The translations under genes were made by a program, and so were the position numbers. Below, piece after piece: positions 49,599-59,767 of a stretch of DNA of 64,000 nt. Source of the DNA: Hydrogenophaga sp. Root209 (GTDB lineage: Bacteria; Pseudomonadota; Gammaproteobacteria; Burkholderiales; Burkholderiaceae_C); contig NZ_LMIE01000033.1 of NCBI RefSeq assembly GCF_001428625.1, forward strand, positions 126,199 through 190,198, read 5' to 3'. Below the pieces are notes generated by a model that saw only the letters and a list, made by a program, of their open reading frames with translations, was not told where the DNA came from and did no database searches. Position 1 is the stretch's first letter. Each line of letters opens with the position of its first letter.

Positions 49599-51925
49599 CA
49601 AAAGGAGGTTCCGATCTGAAACTGGAATTTCTGGATTTTATCGCCAGTGAATTTCCGAATGGGGTTGGCGATGGCGAATCTGAGCGGACCGACAGGCGAG
49701 ATCCAGCTCAGGCCCACGCCCACTGAAGCACGCAGGTCTTTGGCATTCGGGCGTGAGTCGTTCTCACCAAACACATTGCCCACGTCCACAAACCCGAACA
49801 TGCGCAGGCTGCGGTCGTTGCCGGCGCCGGGAAATGGAGCAATGAACTCGGCATTGAGCGCAATGCTGCGGTTGCCGCCGATGTTGACGGTGTCCGTGGA
49901 GCCCGTGACCAGTGAACTGGGGCCGAGGGTGCCTTGCTCAAACCCGCGCACAGAACCCAGGCCACCGCCAAAGAAGTTCTTGAACACCGGATAGGGGCGC
50001 CCACCCAGGCCTTTGCCGAAACCCAGCTCGCTGTTCAGGGCCAGGGTGTACTGCTTGCTCAGCGGGTAATACTGCTGAAACTGGTAGTTCGCCTTGACGT
50101 AGCGAGCGTCGCCAGCGACGCCGAGTTCGGTGTTGAATCGCTGCAGGCGGCCCCGGGTGGGCACCAACGCACTGTCACGGGTATCGCGCGACCAGCCCAC
50201 CGTCAATGGCAAGGTGTTGCTGGTTTCGCCAAACTCATCTCGGTAAGCCGCGTATGCATCTGGCAGAAAAATGCCGGATTCAATCGTTGTCTGCTCGATA
50301 CCGGCACCAAAGAACACCGTGTCGGCCTCGGTGAACGGCACGCCAAAGCGCAAGGACATGCCCTTGGTGATCAGGCGATAGTCACCGGTGTCGGTGGTGG
50401 ACTGGGTGTCGTAGGGCCGCGTTGTTCGGTAGTAGGCGTCAATGCTGCGCGAGATGCCGTCGGGTGTGAAATACGGATCCACAGTGCTGACCACCAGCTG
50501 ACGGTTGAACTTGCTGGTGTTGATGTCGATGCCGAGGTAGTTGCCCGAACCGAACACGTTCTCCTGGCGAATGCCCGCGATGATCGACAGCTCCTCGGCT
50601 TGCGAGTAGCCCGCGCCCAGCGACAGGTTGCCGGTGGGCTTTTCCACCACCGAAATGGTGAGATCAACCTGGTCTGGCGAGCCCGGCACGGGCTGTGTGT
50701 CGATACCGACCTCGGTGAAGAAGCCCAGGCGGTCCACGCGATCGCGGGACAGGCGGATGCGATCGCTGTCGTACCAGGCCGATTCGAGCTGGCGGAATTC
50801 GCGGCGCACGACTTCGTCGCGCGTGCGGTTGTTGCCTTCGACGTTGATGCGGCGCACATATACGCGCCGGGCCGGCTGGCCGCGCACCACGAACGAGACG
50901 CGCTTGTTGACGCGATCGATCTCAGGGGTGGCTACCACCTGTGCGAAGGCGTATCCGAAGGCGCCGAAGTAATCGGTGAATGCCTTCACGGTGCTGTTGA
51001 CGTCTTCGGAGTTGTAGGCCTCACCGGCACGCAGGGTCACCAGGGACTTGAACTCATCTTCCTTGCCCAGGTACTCGCCCTCCAGCGCCACCGACGACAC
51101 CACGTAGCGGTTGCCCTCAGTGATGTTCAGCGTGATCGACATGTCCTGCTTGTCAGGCGAGATGGCGACCTGCGTTGAGTCGATGCGGAACTCAAGGTAG
51201 CCTCGGGTGAGGTAATACGAGCGCAGCGTTTCGATGTCGGCGTTGAGCTTGGCACGCGAGTAACGGTCGGACTTCGTGTACCAACTCAGCCAGCCACCTG
51301 TATCGAGGTCGAACAGGTTGCGCAAGGTCGACTCGGAAAAGGCCTGGTTGCCCACGATCCGGATTTCCTTGATCTTGGCGACTTCGCCTTCAACCACGCT
51401 GAAATTGAGGTTGACCCGGTTGCGCTCACCCGGCGTGACCGTGGTCACCACCTGGGCGGCATACATGCTCCTGCTGATGTACTGGCGCTTGAGTTCCTGC
51501 TCGGCACGGTCGGCCAGCGCCTTGTCGAACGGTCGGCCCTCGGTCAGCCCGATGTCGCGCAGTGCCTTGGTCAGCACATCGTTGTCGAATTCCTTGATGC
51601 CGGAGAAGCTCACATCGGCCACTGTGGGCCGCTCTTCCACGATCACCACCAGCACGTCACCATTGATCTGGAGGCGGATGTCGCTGAACAGCCCCAAGCC
51701 AAACAGCGAACGGATCGCGGTTGAACCCTTGTCATCGCTGTACAGGTCACCAATGCGGAACGGCAGCGATGCGAACACCGTGCCGGGTTCAACCCGCTGC
51801 AGTCCCTCCACGCGGATGTCGCGCAAGGTGAATGGATCAACGGCCCAGGCGGGCAAAGCGCTCAGCAAGGCGGCCGCGAGCGCTGAAAGGGTCAGGCCAC
51901 GCAGACCGTTTTTGTTTTTTGTCAT
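49598..51925 (-). CDS. bamA: Outer-membrane protein assembly factor BamA
   Basis: Central BAM component. The 775-residue product has a signal peptide (1-28, ending PAWA), five POTRA domains over about 29-430, and a 16-strand beta-barrel ending in Phe (FQFQIGTSF). The barrel contains GGLGSVRGFEQGTLGP, the conserved VRGF loop motif. It starts 12 bp after rseP. BamB and BamD are encoded at the left of the window. Confidence 0.97.
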   Translation of the reverse strand: MTKNKNGLRGLTLSALAAALLSALPAWAVDPFTLRDIRVEGLQRVEPGTVFASLPFRIGDLYSDDKGSTAIRSLFGLGLFSDIRLQINGDVLVVIVEERPTVADVSFSGIKEFDNDVLTKALRDIGLTEGRPFDKALADRAEQELKRQYISRSMYAAQVVTTVTPGERNRVNLNFSVVEGEVAKIKEIRIVGNQAFSESTLRNLFDLDTGGWLSWYTKSDRYSRAKLNADIETLRSYYLTRGYLEFRIDSTQVAISPDKQDMSITLNITEGNRYVVSSVALEGEYLGKEDEFKSLVTLRAGEAYNSEDVNSTVKAFTDYFGAFGYAFAQVVATPEIDRVNKRVSFVVRGQPARRVYVRRINVEGNNRTRDEVVRREFRQLESAWYDSDRIRLSRDRVDRLGFFTEVGIDTQPVPGSPDQVDLTISVVEKPTGNLSLGAGYSQAEELSIIAGIRQENVFGSGNYLGIDINTSKFNRQLVVSTVDPYFTPDGISRSIDAYYRTTRPYDTQSTTDTGDYRLITKGMSLRFGVPFTEADTVFFGAGIEQTTIESGIFLPDAYAAYRDEFGETSNTLPLTVGWSRDTRDSALVPTRGRLQRFNTELGVAGDARYVKANYQFQQYYPLSKQYTLALNSELGFGKGLGGRPYPVFKNFFGGGLGSVRGFEQGTLGPSSLVTGSTDTVNIGGNRSIALNAEFIAPFPGAGNDRSLRMFGFVDVGNVFGENDSRPNAKDLRASVGVGLSWISPVGPLRFAIANPIRKFTGDKIQKFQFQIGTSF

Positions 51926-51937
51926 GAGGAAAAGTGT

Positions 51938-53302
51938 TCAGCCAGCCAAGCGGGCCACATCATTGAACAAGGCAACGGACATGAGCGCCATGAGAACCAC
52001 GACACCACCGCGTTGCAGGCGCTCCATCCAAACGTCAGACACGCTGCGACCGGTCACACCCTCCCAAAGATAATACATCAGGTGCCCACCGTCCAAGACC
52101 GGCAGCGGCAGCAGATTCAGCACCCCCAGACTCACGCTGATGAGAGCCAGAAACAGGATGTAAGAGGTGATGCCCAGGCTGGCCGATTTGCCAGCGTAGT
52201 CGGCAATCGTCAGCGGCCCGCTGAGGTTCTTGACCGACGCTTCGCCAATCAGCATGCGACCCATCATCTTCAGCGTGAGCCAAGACACTTCCCAGGTGCG
52301 CACCACGCCCTTGAGCAAACCGTCCACCGGCCCATGGCGCACCGTCATCATCTCGGGTGCGGCGCCGACGTAGGCTCCAATGCGTCCCACCCACGCATCG
52401 CCTTGCAATTCAGGAACCGGCTTGACCATCAGATGGACGGTCTGTCCCCCGCGCTCCACGATCCATTGCTGTTCGCGGGCTTCACCGGCAGCGCCGGTGG
52501 ATGCGCGGATCAATGCGCGCAGACCCTGGCCATCGGACACGGCAGCGCCATCCACGCTGCGAACGGTGTCCCCGGCCTGCAAGCCGGCGGCTGCGGCGGC
52601 ACCGCCCGCCATCACCTCGCCCACCACAGGTTGCGTCCAGGGTCCGTTGATACCGATCTTCTGGAACAGGCTGGCATCGGCCTCGCGCACATCGAGCTGG
52701 GCCAGGGGCAGCAGCACCGAACGGGGCACTCCGCCCTCCTGGTTGCTGACTCGCAACGTCATGTCTTCACTCGACAGGGCGGCCTGGGTCAGGCGCCAGC
52801 GCAGGTCTTCGAAAGAGCCTACGTCGGTGAGGCTGTCTTCATCGGCTCCGGCCTGAGACACCCATTCGCCACCCCGCAGCCCTGCGTCTGCAGCCAGCGA
52901 GCCCGCTGCCGGGCTGGCCAACACGGGCTTGGGTTCTTCGACGCCGCTCCAGTTCACCACCGCATACAGCAACACGGCCAACAGCAGATTGGCCGCGGGG
53001 CCGGCGGCAACGATGGCCGCGCGCGAGCGCAGGGGCTGGGTGTTGAAAGCGAGGTGGCGTTCCGCCGCGTCGACCGGCGCCTCGCGTTCGTCCAGCATGC
53101 GCACGTACCCGCCCAACGGCAAGGCACACAGCACGAACTCGGTAGGGCTGCCTTTTTTGCGCCATGTCAGCAGCGGTTTTCCAAAACCCACCGAGAACCG
53201 AAGCACCTTCACGCCACAAGCCACTGCCGCGCGGTAGTGCCCGTATTCATGCACCGCAATCAGCAGGCCGAGGGCAACCACAAAAGCAACGAGTGTGAGC
53301 AT
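51938..53302 (-). CDS. rseP: Site-2 intramembrane protease RseP
   Basis: Zinc metalloprotease that cleaves the anti-sigma factor RseA in the envelope stress response. The 454-residue product has HEYGH (18-22) in the first membrane helix, a PDZ region (GEVMAGGAAAAAGLQAGDTV), and the third zinc ligand motif LPVLDGGHLMYY near residue 400. Four membrane segments. It is 57 bp after dxr. Confidence 0.96.
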   Translation of the reverse strand: MLTLVAFVVALGLLIAVHEYGHYRAAVACGVKVLRFSVGFGKPLLTWRKKGSPTEFVLCALPLGGYVRMLDEREAPVDAAERHLAFNTQPLRSRAAIVAAGPAANLLLAVLLYAVVNWSGVEEPKPVLASPAAGSLAADAGLRGGEWVSQAGADEDSLTDVGSFEDLRWRLTQAALSSEDMTLRVSNQEGGVPRSVLLPLAQLDVREADASLFQKIGINGPWTQPVVGEVMAGGAAAAAGLQAGDTVRSVDGAAVSDGQGLRALIRASTGAAGEAREQQWIVERGGQTVHLMVKPVPELQGDAWVGRIGAYVGAAPEMMTVRHGPVDGLLKGVVRTWEVSWLTLKMMGRMLIGEASVKNLSGPLTIADYAGKSASLGITSYILFLALISVSLGVLNLLPLPVLDGGHLMYYLWEGVTGRSVSDVWMERLQRGGVVVLMALMSVALFNDVARLAG

Positions 53303-53359
53303 GGTGGACGGGTCGTGAAGTTGAAAAACGCGGGCTTCAGCACCTGTGCGTCAACGCGG

Positions 53360-54544
53360 TCAGCGAGACAGGCGCTCGACCTGGGCTTGTGCCAGTTGGC
53401 GCGCCTGCTGGTCAATGGCCAGCAAGTCGGGCAAGTCGTTGGGCTTGGAGGGCACCAGTGCCTGCAAAGTTGCATCGTTGATGACGTGGATCTGGTCAAA
53501 GCGCAACCGCTGATCGAGAAACGCCGCCACGGCCACCTCGTTGGCCGCATTGAGCACCGCGGTGGTCCCGATCGGGCCGTTGAGGGAGTCCCACGCCAAT
53601 TGAAGCCCTGGAAAACGCAGGTCATCGGGTTTCTCGAATGTCAACGCTCCCAAGGTGCTGAAATCCAGCGCAGCGGCGCCCGATGCAATGCGCTCGGGCC
53701 AAGCCAGACCGTAGGCAATCGGGACCCGCATATCGGGCGTGCCGAGTTGCGCAACCACCGAGCCGTCGTTGTACTGAACCATCGAATGGATCACGCTTTG
53801 CGGGTGGATCACCACCTCGATCTGCGCCGATGGCAGGCCAAAGAGATAACAGGCCTCGATCACTTCAAGCGCCTTGTTCATCATGGTGGCCGAGTCGACC
53901 GATATCTTGCGCCCCATCACCCAGTTGGGATGCGCGCAGGCTTCATTGGGGGTCACCTGTGCCAGGGTCTGGGGGTCGCGCGTGCGAAACGGTCCGCCGG
54001 ACGCTGTCAAGACGATCTTCTCCACCCGGCGCGACCACGACGCCGGGTCTTCAGGCAGCGACTGGAAGACAGCGGAGTGCTCGCTGTCGATGGGAAGCAG
54101 CATGGCACCGCCATCGCGCACCGCCTGCATGAACAGCGCGCCCCCCACCACCAAGGCTTCCTTGTTGGCCAGCAGCAGCTTTTTGCCCGCGCGTGCCGCT
54201 GCCAGGCTGGGCGCCAGGCCGGCAGCGCCCACGATGGCGGCCATGACCGCATCCACCTCGGCATCGATGCACACGTCGCACAGGGCCTGCGCACCCGAGA
54301 GCACCTGCACCTTCAGACCGAGTTCTCGCACCCGGTTGGCCAACTGCCTGGCGTGCGCCGGGCTCACCATCACGGCATACCGAGGGGCGAACTGCTGGCA
54401 CTGCGCCAACATCAGATCGACCTGTGTGGACGCCGTGAGGGCAAACACGCGGTAGCGGTCGGGATGGCGGGCCAGCACGTCCAGCGTGCTTGTGCCGATC
54501 GACCCGGTGGACCCCAGAATGGTGATGGACTGCGTGGCGTTCAT
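53360..54544 (-). CDS. dxr: 1-deoxy-D-xylulose 5-phosphate reductoisomerase
   Basis: NADPH-dependent second step of the methylerythritol phosphate pathway. The 394-residue product has GSTGSIG (11-17), metal/substrate residues in [13 protein letters not shown], the flexible loop region before [20 protein letters not shown] and [14 protein letters not shown]. It starts 5 bp after cdsA. Confidence 0.97.
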   Translation of the reverse strand: MNATQSITILGSTGSIGTSTLDVLARHPDRYRVFALTASTQVDLMLAQCQQFAPRYAVMVSPAHARQLANRVRELGLKVQVLSGAQALCDVCIDAEVDAVMAAIVGAAGLAPSLAAARAGKKLLLANKEALVVGGALFMQAVRDGGAMLLPIDSEHSAVFQSLPEDPASWSRRVEKIVLTASGGPFRTRDPQTLAQVTPNEACAHPNWVMGRKISVDSATMMNKALEVIEACYLFGLPSAQIEVVIHPQSVIHSMVQYNDGSVVAQLGTPDMRVPIAYGLAWPERIASGAAALDFSTLGALTFEKPDDLRFPGLQLAWDSLNGPIGTTAVLNAANEVAVAAFLDQRLRFDQIHVINDATLQALVPSKPNDLPDLLAIDQQARQLAQAQVERLSR

Positions 54545-54549
54545 GAATA

Positions 54550-55383
54550 TCAGAGGGTGGAGAGCATCATCGCCAACGGCAACACCGGCAGCAAGGCGTC
54601 GACCCGGTCGAGCACACCGCCGTGGCCGGGCAGCAGGTTACTGGAATCCTTCACGCCTGCGCTGCGCTTGACCAGGGACTCCACCAAGTCGCCGACCACG
54701 CTCATGGCCACCATGAAGCCCAACGACAACACGGCCAACAGCGGCCCGAAAGCCCAGAGTCGGGCATACAGGCTGGTCGCGCTGCCCATGCCTTTTGCGT
54801 CGGCCCAGAGCCAGGCTGCCGCCAGAACGAACACGCCGATGAAACCGCTGATGGCGCCTTCCCACGACTTGCCCGGGCTGATGGTGGGAGCGAGCTTGCG
54901 GCGCCCGAATGCCTTGCCCCCAAAGTAGGCAGCGATGTCGGCCATCCACACCAGCAGCAGCACCGACAGCAGAAAGCCCAATCCCATGAGGCGAGCCTGC
55001 ACCATGGCTAGCCACGCGCAGCCGATCAGGGCCAAGCCCAACCACAGGCGCAGACCAGCAGGCCATGCACCCCAGCCCGACACACCGCGCGCGAGCATGG
55101 CCATGGACAACACAACCCAAAATGCCCCCACGCCGATCCACAAGGGGCGCCAGGAGTGGTTCAGACCGCCCGATAGCCAAAGGGCCGCCATGGCCACACC
55201 CAGACACAGACCGAACGCGAGCGCCGGACGCGAGCCCACCCCATTGAGGCGCGACCACTCCCACCCGGCCGCCACGATCAGCAGCAACGTGAGGGCCGCA
55301 AAGGGTTCGATGGAGGGATAAAACAGCGCCGGCAACAAGACCGCCAGCAGCAGCAAGGCGGTGATGACGCGCTGTCTAAGCAT
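54550..55383 (-). CDS. cdsA: Phosphatidate cytidylyltransferase
   Basis: Integral membrane enzyme making CDP-diacylglycerol. 277 residues, about eight membrane helices, with the C-terminal signature seen as [18 protein letters not shown] followed by VLDRVDALL. The ATG at 55383 overlaps the uppS end by 8 bp. The longer upstream reading is uppS in another frame. Confidence 0.95.
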   Translation of the reverse strand: MLRQRVITALLLLAVLLPALFYPSIEPFAALTLLLIVAAGWEWSRLNGVGSRPALAFGLCLGVAMAALWLSGGLNHSWRPLWIGVGAFWVVLSMAMLARGVSGWGAWPAGLRLWLGLALIGCAWLAMVQARLMGLGFLLSVLLLVWMADIAAYFGGKAFGRRKLAPTISPGKSWEGAISGFIGVFVLAAAWLWADAKGMGSATSLYARLWAFGPLLAVLSLGFMVAMSVVGDLVESLVKRSAGVKDSSNLLPGHGGVLDRVDALLPVLPLAMMLSTL

Positions 55384-56146
55384 GTCGGTCGCCACCCACC
55401 GCGAGCAGGGGCTCGGCATGGCCGACTTGCTCCGACGTCTGACCGAAGCGGCGCTCGCGGTTGGCGTACTCCAGCAGGGCTCGGTCCAACTCCGCCGCGT
55501 CGAAGTCCGGCCACAGGCATGGGGTGAACACCAGCTCGGTGTAGGCCGCCTGCCAGAGGAGGAAGTTGCTGATGCGCAGCTCGCCGCCGGTGCGGATCAG
55601 GAGGTCGGGGTCGGGCACATGCGCCAGGGCCAGCTCACCGTTGAGGCTTGCCTCAGTGATCTCGCGCCCTTGCGCGGCCAGCCGCTGGGCGGCCTGCGCC
55701 ACGTCCCAGCGTCCGCCGTAGTTGAAGCAGACATTGAGCACGAGCTTGACGTTGTGAGCCGTGTCGCGCTCGGCAACCATCAGGCCTTGCACAACGCGGT
55801 TGGACAGCCCACGGCGATCACCAGGAAAGTGCAGACGTACGCCATTGCCGCTCAGCGAGGGCACTTCTCGCGAGAGCGCCAGCACCAGCAAGTCCATCAG
55901 GCTGGAAACTTCCTCCACTGGACGGTTCCAGTTTTCAGAGGAGAACGCGAACACCGTCAGCACGGACACACCGCGCTCCAGGCACGCCTTGACGACGCGG
56001 CGCAGAGCTTCAACGCCCTGTTTGTGCCCCGCCACGCGGGGCAACCAGCGCTTCTGCGCCCACCGGCCGTTGCCGTCCATCACGATGGCGACGTGGCGGG
56101 GCATCGAGGCCGCGGGTACGTCTGGTGTGGAACTGGGCTGGGACAT
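55376..56146 (-). CDS. uppS: Di-trans,poly-cis-undecaprenyl-diphosphate synthase
   Basis: Cis-prenyltransferase making the C55 carrier for peptidoglycan and O-antigen. The 256-residue product has IVMDGNGRWAQKR (catalytic Asp), FSSENWNRP and RTGGELRISNFLLWQAAYTE. The first 14 residues are a short extension. It overlaps cdsA by 8 bp and follows frr by 35 bp. Confidence 0.97.
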   Translation of the reverse strand: MSQPSSTPDVPAASMPRHVAIVMDGNGRWAQKRWLPRVAGHKQGVEALRRVVKACLERGVSVLTVFAFSSENWNRPVEEVSSLMDLLVLALSREVPSLSGNGVRLHFPGDRRGLSNRVVQGLMVAERDTAHNVKLVLNVCFNYGGRWDVAQAAQRLAAQGREITEASLNGELALAHVPDPDLLIRTGGELRISNFLLWQAAYTELVFTPCLWPDFDAAELDRALLEYANRERRFGQTSEQVGHAEPLLAVGGDRHA

Positions 56147-56181
56147 GTTTGAGGTGCGTGGGGTTGCTGACAGGCCTGCGG

Positions 56182-56742
56182 TCAGACCGCCATGATGTCC
56201 TGCTCCTTGCCGGCCACGAGTCGGTCCACCTCGTTGATGACACGGTCGGTGAGCTTCTGGATGTCTTCCTGCGAACGGCGATCGTCGTCCTCGGACGCCA
56301 GCTTTTCCTTCACCAGCTTCTTCACCTGTTCGTTGGCATCGCGCCGCAGGTTGCGGATGGCGATCTTGGCGGCCTCGCCATCCCCGCGCACGACCTTGGT
56401 GAGCTCCTTGCGGCGCTCTTCGGTCATTGGCGGCATGGGAACGCGGATCAAATCGCCTTGACTCGAAGGGTTCAAACCCAGGTCAGATTCGCGAATGGCT
56501 TTCTCGATCTTGGCTCCCATGCCCTTTTCCCATGGCGCCACACCGATCGTGCGCGAATCGAGCAAGGTGAGGTTGGCCACTTGGGACAGCGGCAGCATGG
56601 AGCCGTAATAGTCCACGTGCACGGTGTCGAGCAGCGCGGGGTTGGGGCGACCGGTGCGGATCTTGGTTAATCCGTTCTTGAACGCTTCAACCGACTGCAT
56701 CATCTTGTGCTCGGCGGTTTTGCGAATGTCATCAACGCTCAT
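56182..56742 (-). CDS. frr: Ribosome recycling factor
   Basis: Splits post-termination ribosomes with EF-G. 186 residues, starting [20 protein letters not shown], with [19 protein letters not shown] and [11 protein letters not shown], the family signatures. Full length. It is 41 bp after pyrH. Confidence 0.97.
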   Translation of the reverse strand: MSVDDIRKTAEHKMMQSVEAFKNGLTKIRTGRPNPALLDTVHVDYYGSMLPLSQVANLTLLDSRTIGVAPWEKGMGAKIEKAIRESDLGLNPSSQGDLIRVPMPPMTEERRKELTKVVRGDGEAAKIAIRNLRRDANEQVKKLVKEKLASEDDDRRSQEDIQKLTDRVINEVDRLVAGKEQDIMAV

Positions 56743-56783
56743 GAAAACTCCTCATTTCAGCAAGTGGTGCGCGCCTTGGGGCA

Positions 56784-57494
56784 TCACACGTGAACCAACG
56801 TGCCTTCATCCTTGCCCATCACCACATCGCGCAATGCGCCCGGCTTGAAGATCGAAAACACCTTCACCGGCAGCTTCTGATCGCGGCACAGCGCGAAGGC
56901 AGTGGCGTCCATGACCTGCAGGTTCTTGGACATGGCTTCGTCAAAGGTGATCGAGGCGTATCGGGTGGCGGTGGGGTCCTTGTTCGGGTCGGCGCTGTAC
57001 ACACCGTCCACCTTGGTGGCCTTGAGCACGATCTCGGCGCCGATTTCGGCACCGCGCAAGGCGGCGGCCGTGTCGGTGGTGAAAAAGGGGTTGCCCGTGC
57101 CGGCGGCAAAGACCACGACCTTGCCTTCCTCCAGGTACTGCAGCGCCTTCGGGCGCACATAGGGTTCGACCACCTGCTCGATGGCGATGGCCGACATCAC
57201 GCGGGCCACCAGGCCAGCCTTGTCCATGGTATCGGCCAGCGCCAGCGAGTTCATCACGGTGGCCAGCATGCCCATGTAATCGGCAGTGGCGCGGTCCATG
57301 CCGACCGAACCACCCGCCACGCCACGGAAGATGTTGCCACCACCGATGACGATGGCCACCTGCACACCCAGGCGGGTGACTTCTGCGATTTCTTCCACCA
57401 TGCGCACGATGGTGGCCCGATTAATGCCAAAGGCGTCGTCGCCCATGAGGGCTTCACCCGACAACTTCAACAGAATCCGTTTGTAGGCAGGCAT
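56784..57494 (-). CDS. pyrH: UMP kinase
   Basis: Amino-acid-kinase-fold enzyme phosphorylating UMP. The 236-residue product starts [16 protein letters not shown] and has [26 protein letters not shown] and [12 protein letters not shown]. The ATG at 57494 gives the family length; upstream in-frame sequence is unrelated. A 14-bp hairpin precedes it. Confidence 0.97.
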   Translation of the reverse strand: MPAYKRILLKLSGEALMGDDAFGINRATIVRMVEEIAEVTRLGVQVAIVIGGGNIFRGVAGGSVGMDRATADYMGMLATVMNSLALADTMDKAGLVARVMSAIAIEQVVEPYVRPKALQYLEEGKVVVFAAGTGNPFFTTDTAAALRGAEIGAEIVLKATKVDGVYSADPNKDPTATRYASITFDEAMSKNLQVMDATAFALCRDQKLPVKVFSIFKPGALRDVVMGKDEGTLVHV

Positions 57495-57577
57495 GTGACA
57501 ACTTTCAGGAAGCGAAAACACAAAATTCAACCGGCAAGTGTACCGAGGAGCCACTCCCCTTCGGTGCCGGTTACACA

Positions 57578-57609
57578 CAAGACAACGGGCCTTGCGGCCC
57601 GTTGTCTTG
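57578..57609 (-). terminator. 14-bp perfect hairpin between tsf and pyrH
   Basis: CAAGACAACGGGCC/GGCCCGTTGTCTTG with a 4-base loop, about 34 bases past the tsf stop. The minus-strand tail (TGTGTAA) is not T-rich, so it may be a processing or stability stem rather than a full terminator. Confidence 0.55.
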
Positions 57610-57642
57610 TTCAGGGCAGCAACGGCTGCCACAACAGAACGC

Positions 57643-58560
57643 TCAGGCGCCCTTGGCGGCAGCGACTTGGGCGGCCACTTCGGCAGCGAAATCGTCCACT
57701 TTCTTCTCGATGCCCTCGCCCACCACATACAAGGTGAAACCCTTGACCGTGGTACCCACGGCCTTGAGCATTGCCTCGACGGTCTGCTTGTCGTTCTTCA
57801 CGAAGGGCTGGTTGAACAGCGACACTTCCTTGAGGTACTTCTGCACAGCGCCGTCGATGCGCTTGGCAACGATTTCGGCGCTTTGTGCGGGCTTGCCGGC
57901 GGCCACCAGCTCCTTGTTGGCCTCATCGGCCTTGGCCGTGGCCACCGAGCGCTCGCGCTCGATGAACTCGGCGGGCACGTCATTGCTGGTCAGGGCGACA
58001 GGCTTCATGGCGGCCACGTGCATGGCGACGTCCTTGGCAGCGGCGTCTTCGCCGTCAAACTCCACCACCACACCGATGCGGGTTCCGTGCAGGTAGCCGG
58101 CCAGCTTGGTCGAGCCGCTGTAGGCCTTGAAGCGGCGGAACGACATGTTCTCGCCGATCTTGCCGATCAGGCCCTTGCGCACGTCTTCCAGAGTGGGGCC
58201 AAAGCCGTCCTGGCTGTAAGGCAGCGCGCCCAGCGCGGCGACATCGGCCGGCTGGTGCTTGGCCACCAGCTGAGCGGCAGCGTTGGCCAGGGCCAGGAAG
58301 CTGTCGTTCTTGGTGACGAAGTCGGTTTCGCAGTTGACTTCGATCAGGCCACCGGTGGTGCCTTCGATGAAGCTGGCCACGACGCCTTCAGCCGTCACGC
58401 GGCTGGCGGCCTTGCCGGCCTTGGTGCCGAGCTTGACGCGCAGCAGCTCTTCGGCCTTGGCCATGTCGCCTTCGGCTTCGGTCAGGGCTTTTTTGCACTC
58501 CATCATGGGAGCGTCGGTCTTGGCGCGCAGTTCGGCGACCATGCTTGCGGTAATTGCCAT
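57643..58560 (-). CDS. tsf: Elongation factor Ts
   Basis: Nucleotide exchange factor for EF-Tu. The 305-residue product starts [20 protein letters not shown] and has the two EF-Ts signatures ([16 protein letters not shown] region and [11 protein letters not shown]). The ATG at 58560 is supported by GGAGA eight bases upstream; an upstream in-frame Met adds an unrelated leader. rpsB lies 114 bp upstream. Confidence 0.97.
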   Translation of the reverse strand: MAITASMVAELRAKTDAPMMECKKALTEAEGDMAKAEELLRVKLGTKAGKAASRVTAEGVVASFIEGTTGGLIEVNCETDFVTKNDSFLALANAAAQLVAKHQPADVAALGALPYSQDGFGPTLEDVRKGLIGKIGENMSFRRFKAYSGSTKLAGYLHGTRIGVVVEFDGEDAAAKDVAMHVAAMKPVALTSNDVPAEFIERERSVATAKADEANKELVAAGKPAQSAEIVAKRIDGAVQKYLKEVSLFNQPFVKNDKQTVEAMLKAVGTTVKGFTLYVVGEGIEKKVDDFAAEVAAQVAAAKGA

Positions 58561-58632
58561 CTGTGTTCTCCTTGGCGCCGCCTCACGCTGGTGGGTGAGA
58601 TCGGCCATGTTCAATGATCGGTTTTCGGTGCG

Positions 58633-58654
58633 AAAAAGGGGCTCACGAGCCCCT
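58633..58654 (-). terminator. Attenuator-like terminator between rpsB and tsf
   Basis: AGGGGCTC-GT-GAGCCCCT hairpin followed by TTTTT on the minus strand, 20 bases past the rpsB stop. Partial termination here would set the S2 to EF-Ts ratio, as reported for rpsB-tsf in E. coli. Confidence 0.75.
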
Positions 58655-58674
58655 CTTTCATGGGAGCAGCGCCT

Positions 58675-59430
58675 TCAAGCGGCGGTGTTTTCCTTGACTT
58701 CGACGAACTCGTCGGTGCCTTCGGCGGCAACAGCCTTCACGACATCGTTGACGGCGTTGCTGCGGCCTTCGAGGATGGCGTCGGCGATGCCACGGGCATA
58801 CAGAGCCACGGCGCGTGCCGAGTCATCGTTGCCGGGGATCACGTAGTCAATGCCCACGGGCGAGTGGTTGGTATCCACCACACCAACCAGCGGGATGCCC
58901 AGCTTCTGCGCTTCGAGCACGGCGATCTTGTGGAAGCCCACGTCGATCACGAAGATGGCGTCGGGCAAGGCGGTCATGTCCTGAATGCCGCCAATGTCCT
59001 TTTCCAGCTTTTCCATTTCGCGGGAGAAGGTCAGTTGCTCCTTCTTGGTCATGCTGTCCAGGCCGCCTTCTTTCTGGGCTTGCATGTCCTTCAGACGCTT
59101 GATCGAGGTCTTGACGGTCTTGAAGTTGGTGAGCATGCCGCCGAGCCAGCGCTGGTCGACGAATGGCACGCCGGCGCGGCGGGCTTCCTGGGCCACGATG
59201 TCGCGCGACTGGCGCTTGGTGCCCACCATCAGGATGGTGCCGCGGTTGGCGGAGAGCTGGCGCACGAACTTGGCTGCATCTTCAAACAGAGGCAGCGTCT
59301 TTTCGAGGTTGACGATGTGGATTTTGTTGCGGTGACCGAAGATGTACGGAGCCATCTTGGGGTTCCAGAAGCGGGTTTGGTGACCGAAATGGACACCGGC
59401 TTCCAGCATTTCGCGCATGGAGATAGACAT
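58675..59430 (-). CDS. rpsB: 30S ribosomal protein S2
   Basis: 251 residues, starting [20 protein letters not shown] with the family signature [13 protein letters not shown] and the later [19 protein letters not shown]. Full length. It heads the operon rpsB-tsf-pyrH-frr-uppS-cdsA-dxr-rseP-bamA-skp-lpxD-fabZ-lpxA-lpxB-rnhB, all on one strand. Confidence 0.98.
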   Translation of the reverse strand: MSISMREMLEAGVHFGHQTRFWNPKMAPYIFGHRNKIHIVNLEKTLPLFEDAAKFVRQLSANRGTILMVGTKRQSRDIVAQEARRAGVPFVDQRWLGGMLTNFKTVKTSIKRLKDMQAQKEGGLDSMTKKEQLTFSREMEKLEKDIGGIQDMTALPDAIFVIDVGFHKIAVLEAQKLGIPLVGVVDTNHSPVGIDYVIPGNDDSARAVALYARGIADAILEGRSNAVNDVVKAVAAEGTDEFVEVKENTAA

Positions 59431-59767
59431 GAGTTAACTTTCCAGAGGTTGAGTCTAAAATCCAGCCCCGATCACCTGATGGCCACCCAATCGCTTCTGA
59501 TTCGGTCGCCGCAGACGACACCCGGTTGGGCTGGTTTGCGATTTGCCTTGCGGGGCTGGCGAGATTGTTGTCCCGCCCATCACCCGCAAAGCCTGTCGAT
59601 TATAGCAGTCTGATCCCTTCCTTCAGCCATCCCCACCGGGCGTGCCAGTTGTGCGCCGCCCGGCGACTTTGCGTGCCTCCCTCCATGCCTGACACCGTGC
59701 CAAGCGTTTCGAGCCTCGAACAGCACCTGCCGCTCACCGGCAGAATGCAGTTTTCAGGGAGCCAAGT
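59431..59767. other. 337-bp region holding the rpsB leader and divergent intergenic DNA
   Basis: No gene is supported. It contains the rpsB promoter at 59599-59607, an untranslated leader of about 160 bases between that promoter and the rpsB ATG, and the upstream region of the FAD oxidoreductase, including AGGGAG before its TTG start. Confidence 0.7.
59599..59607 (-). promoter_or_regulatory. rpsB promoter, extended -10
   Basis: TGCTATAAT on the minus strand is a consensus -10 with the TGn extension. The -35 region (about 59620-59627, GCTGAAGG) is weak, as is usual with extended -10 promoters. The start point would be about 160 bases before the rpsB ATG. Confidence 0.7.
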
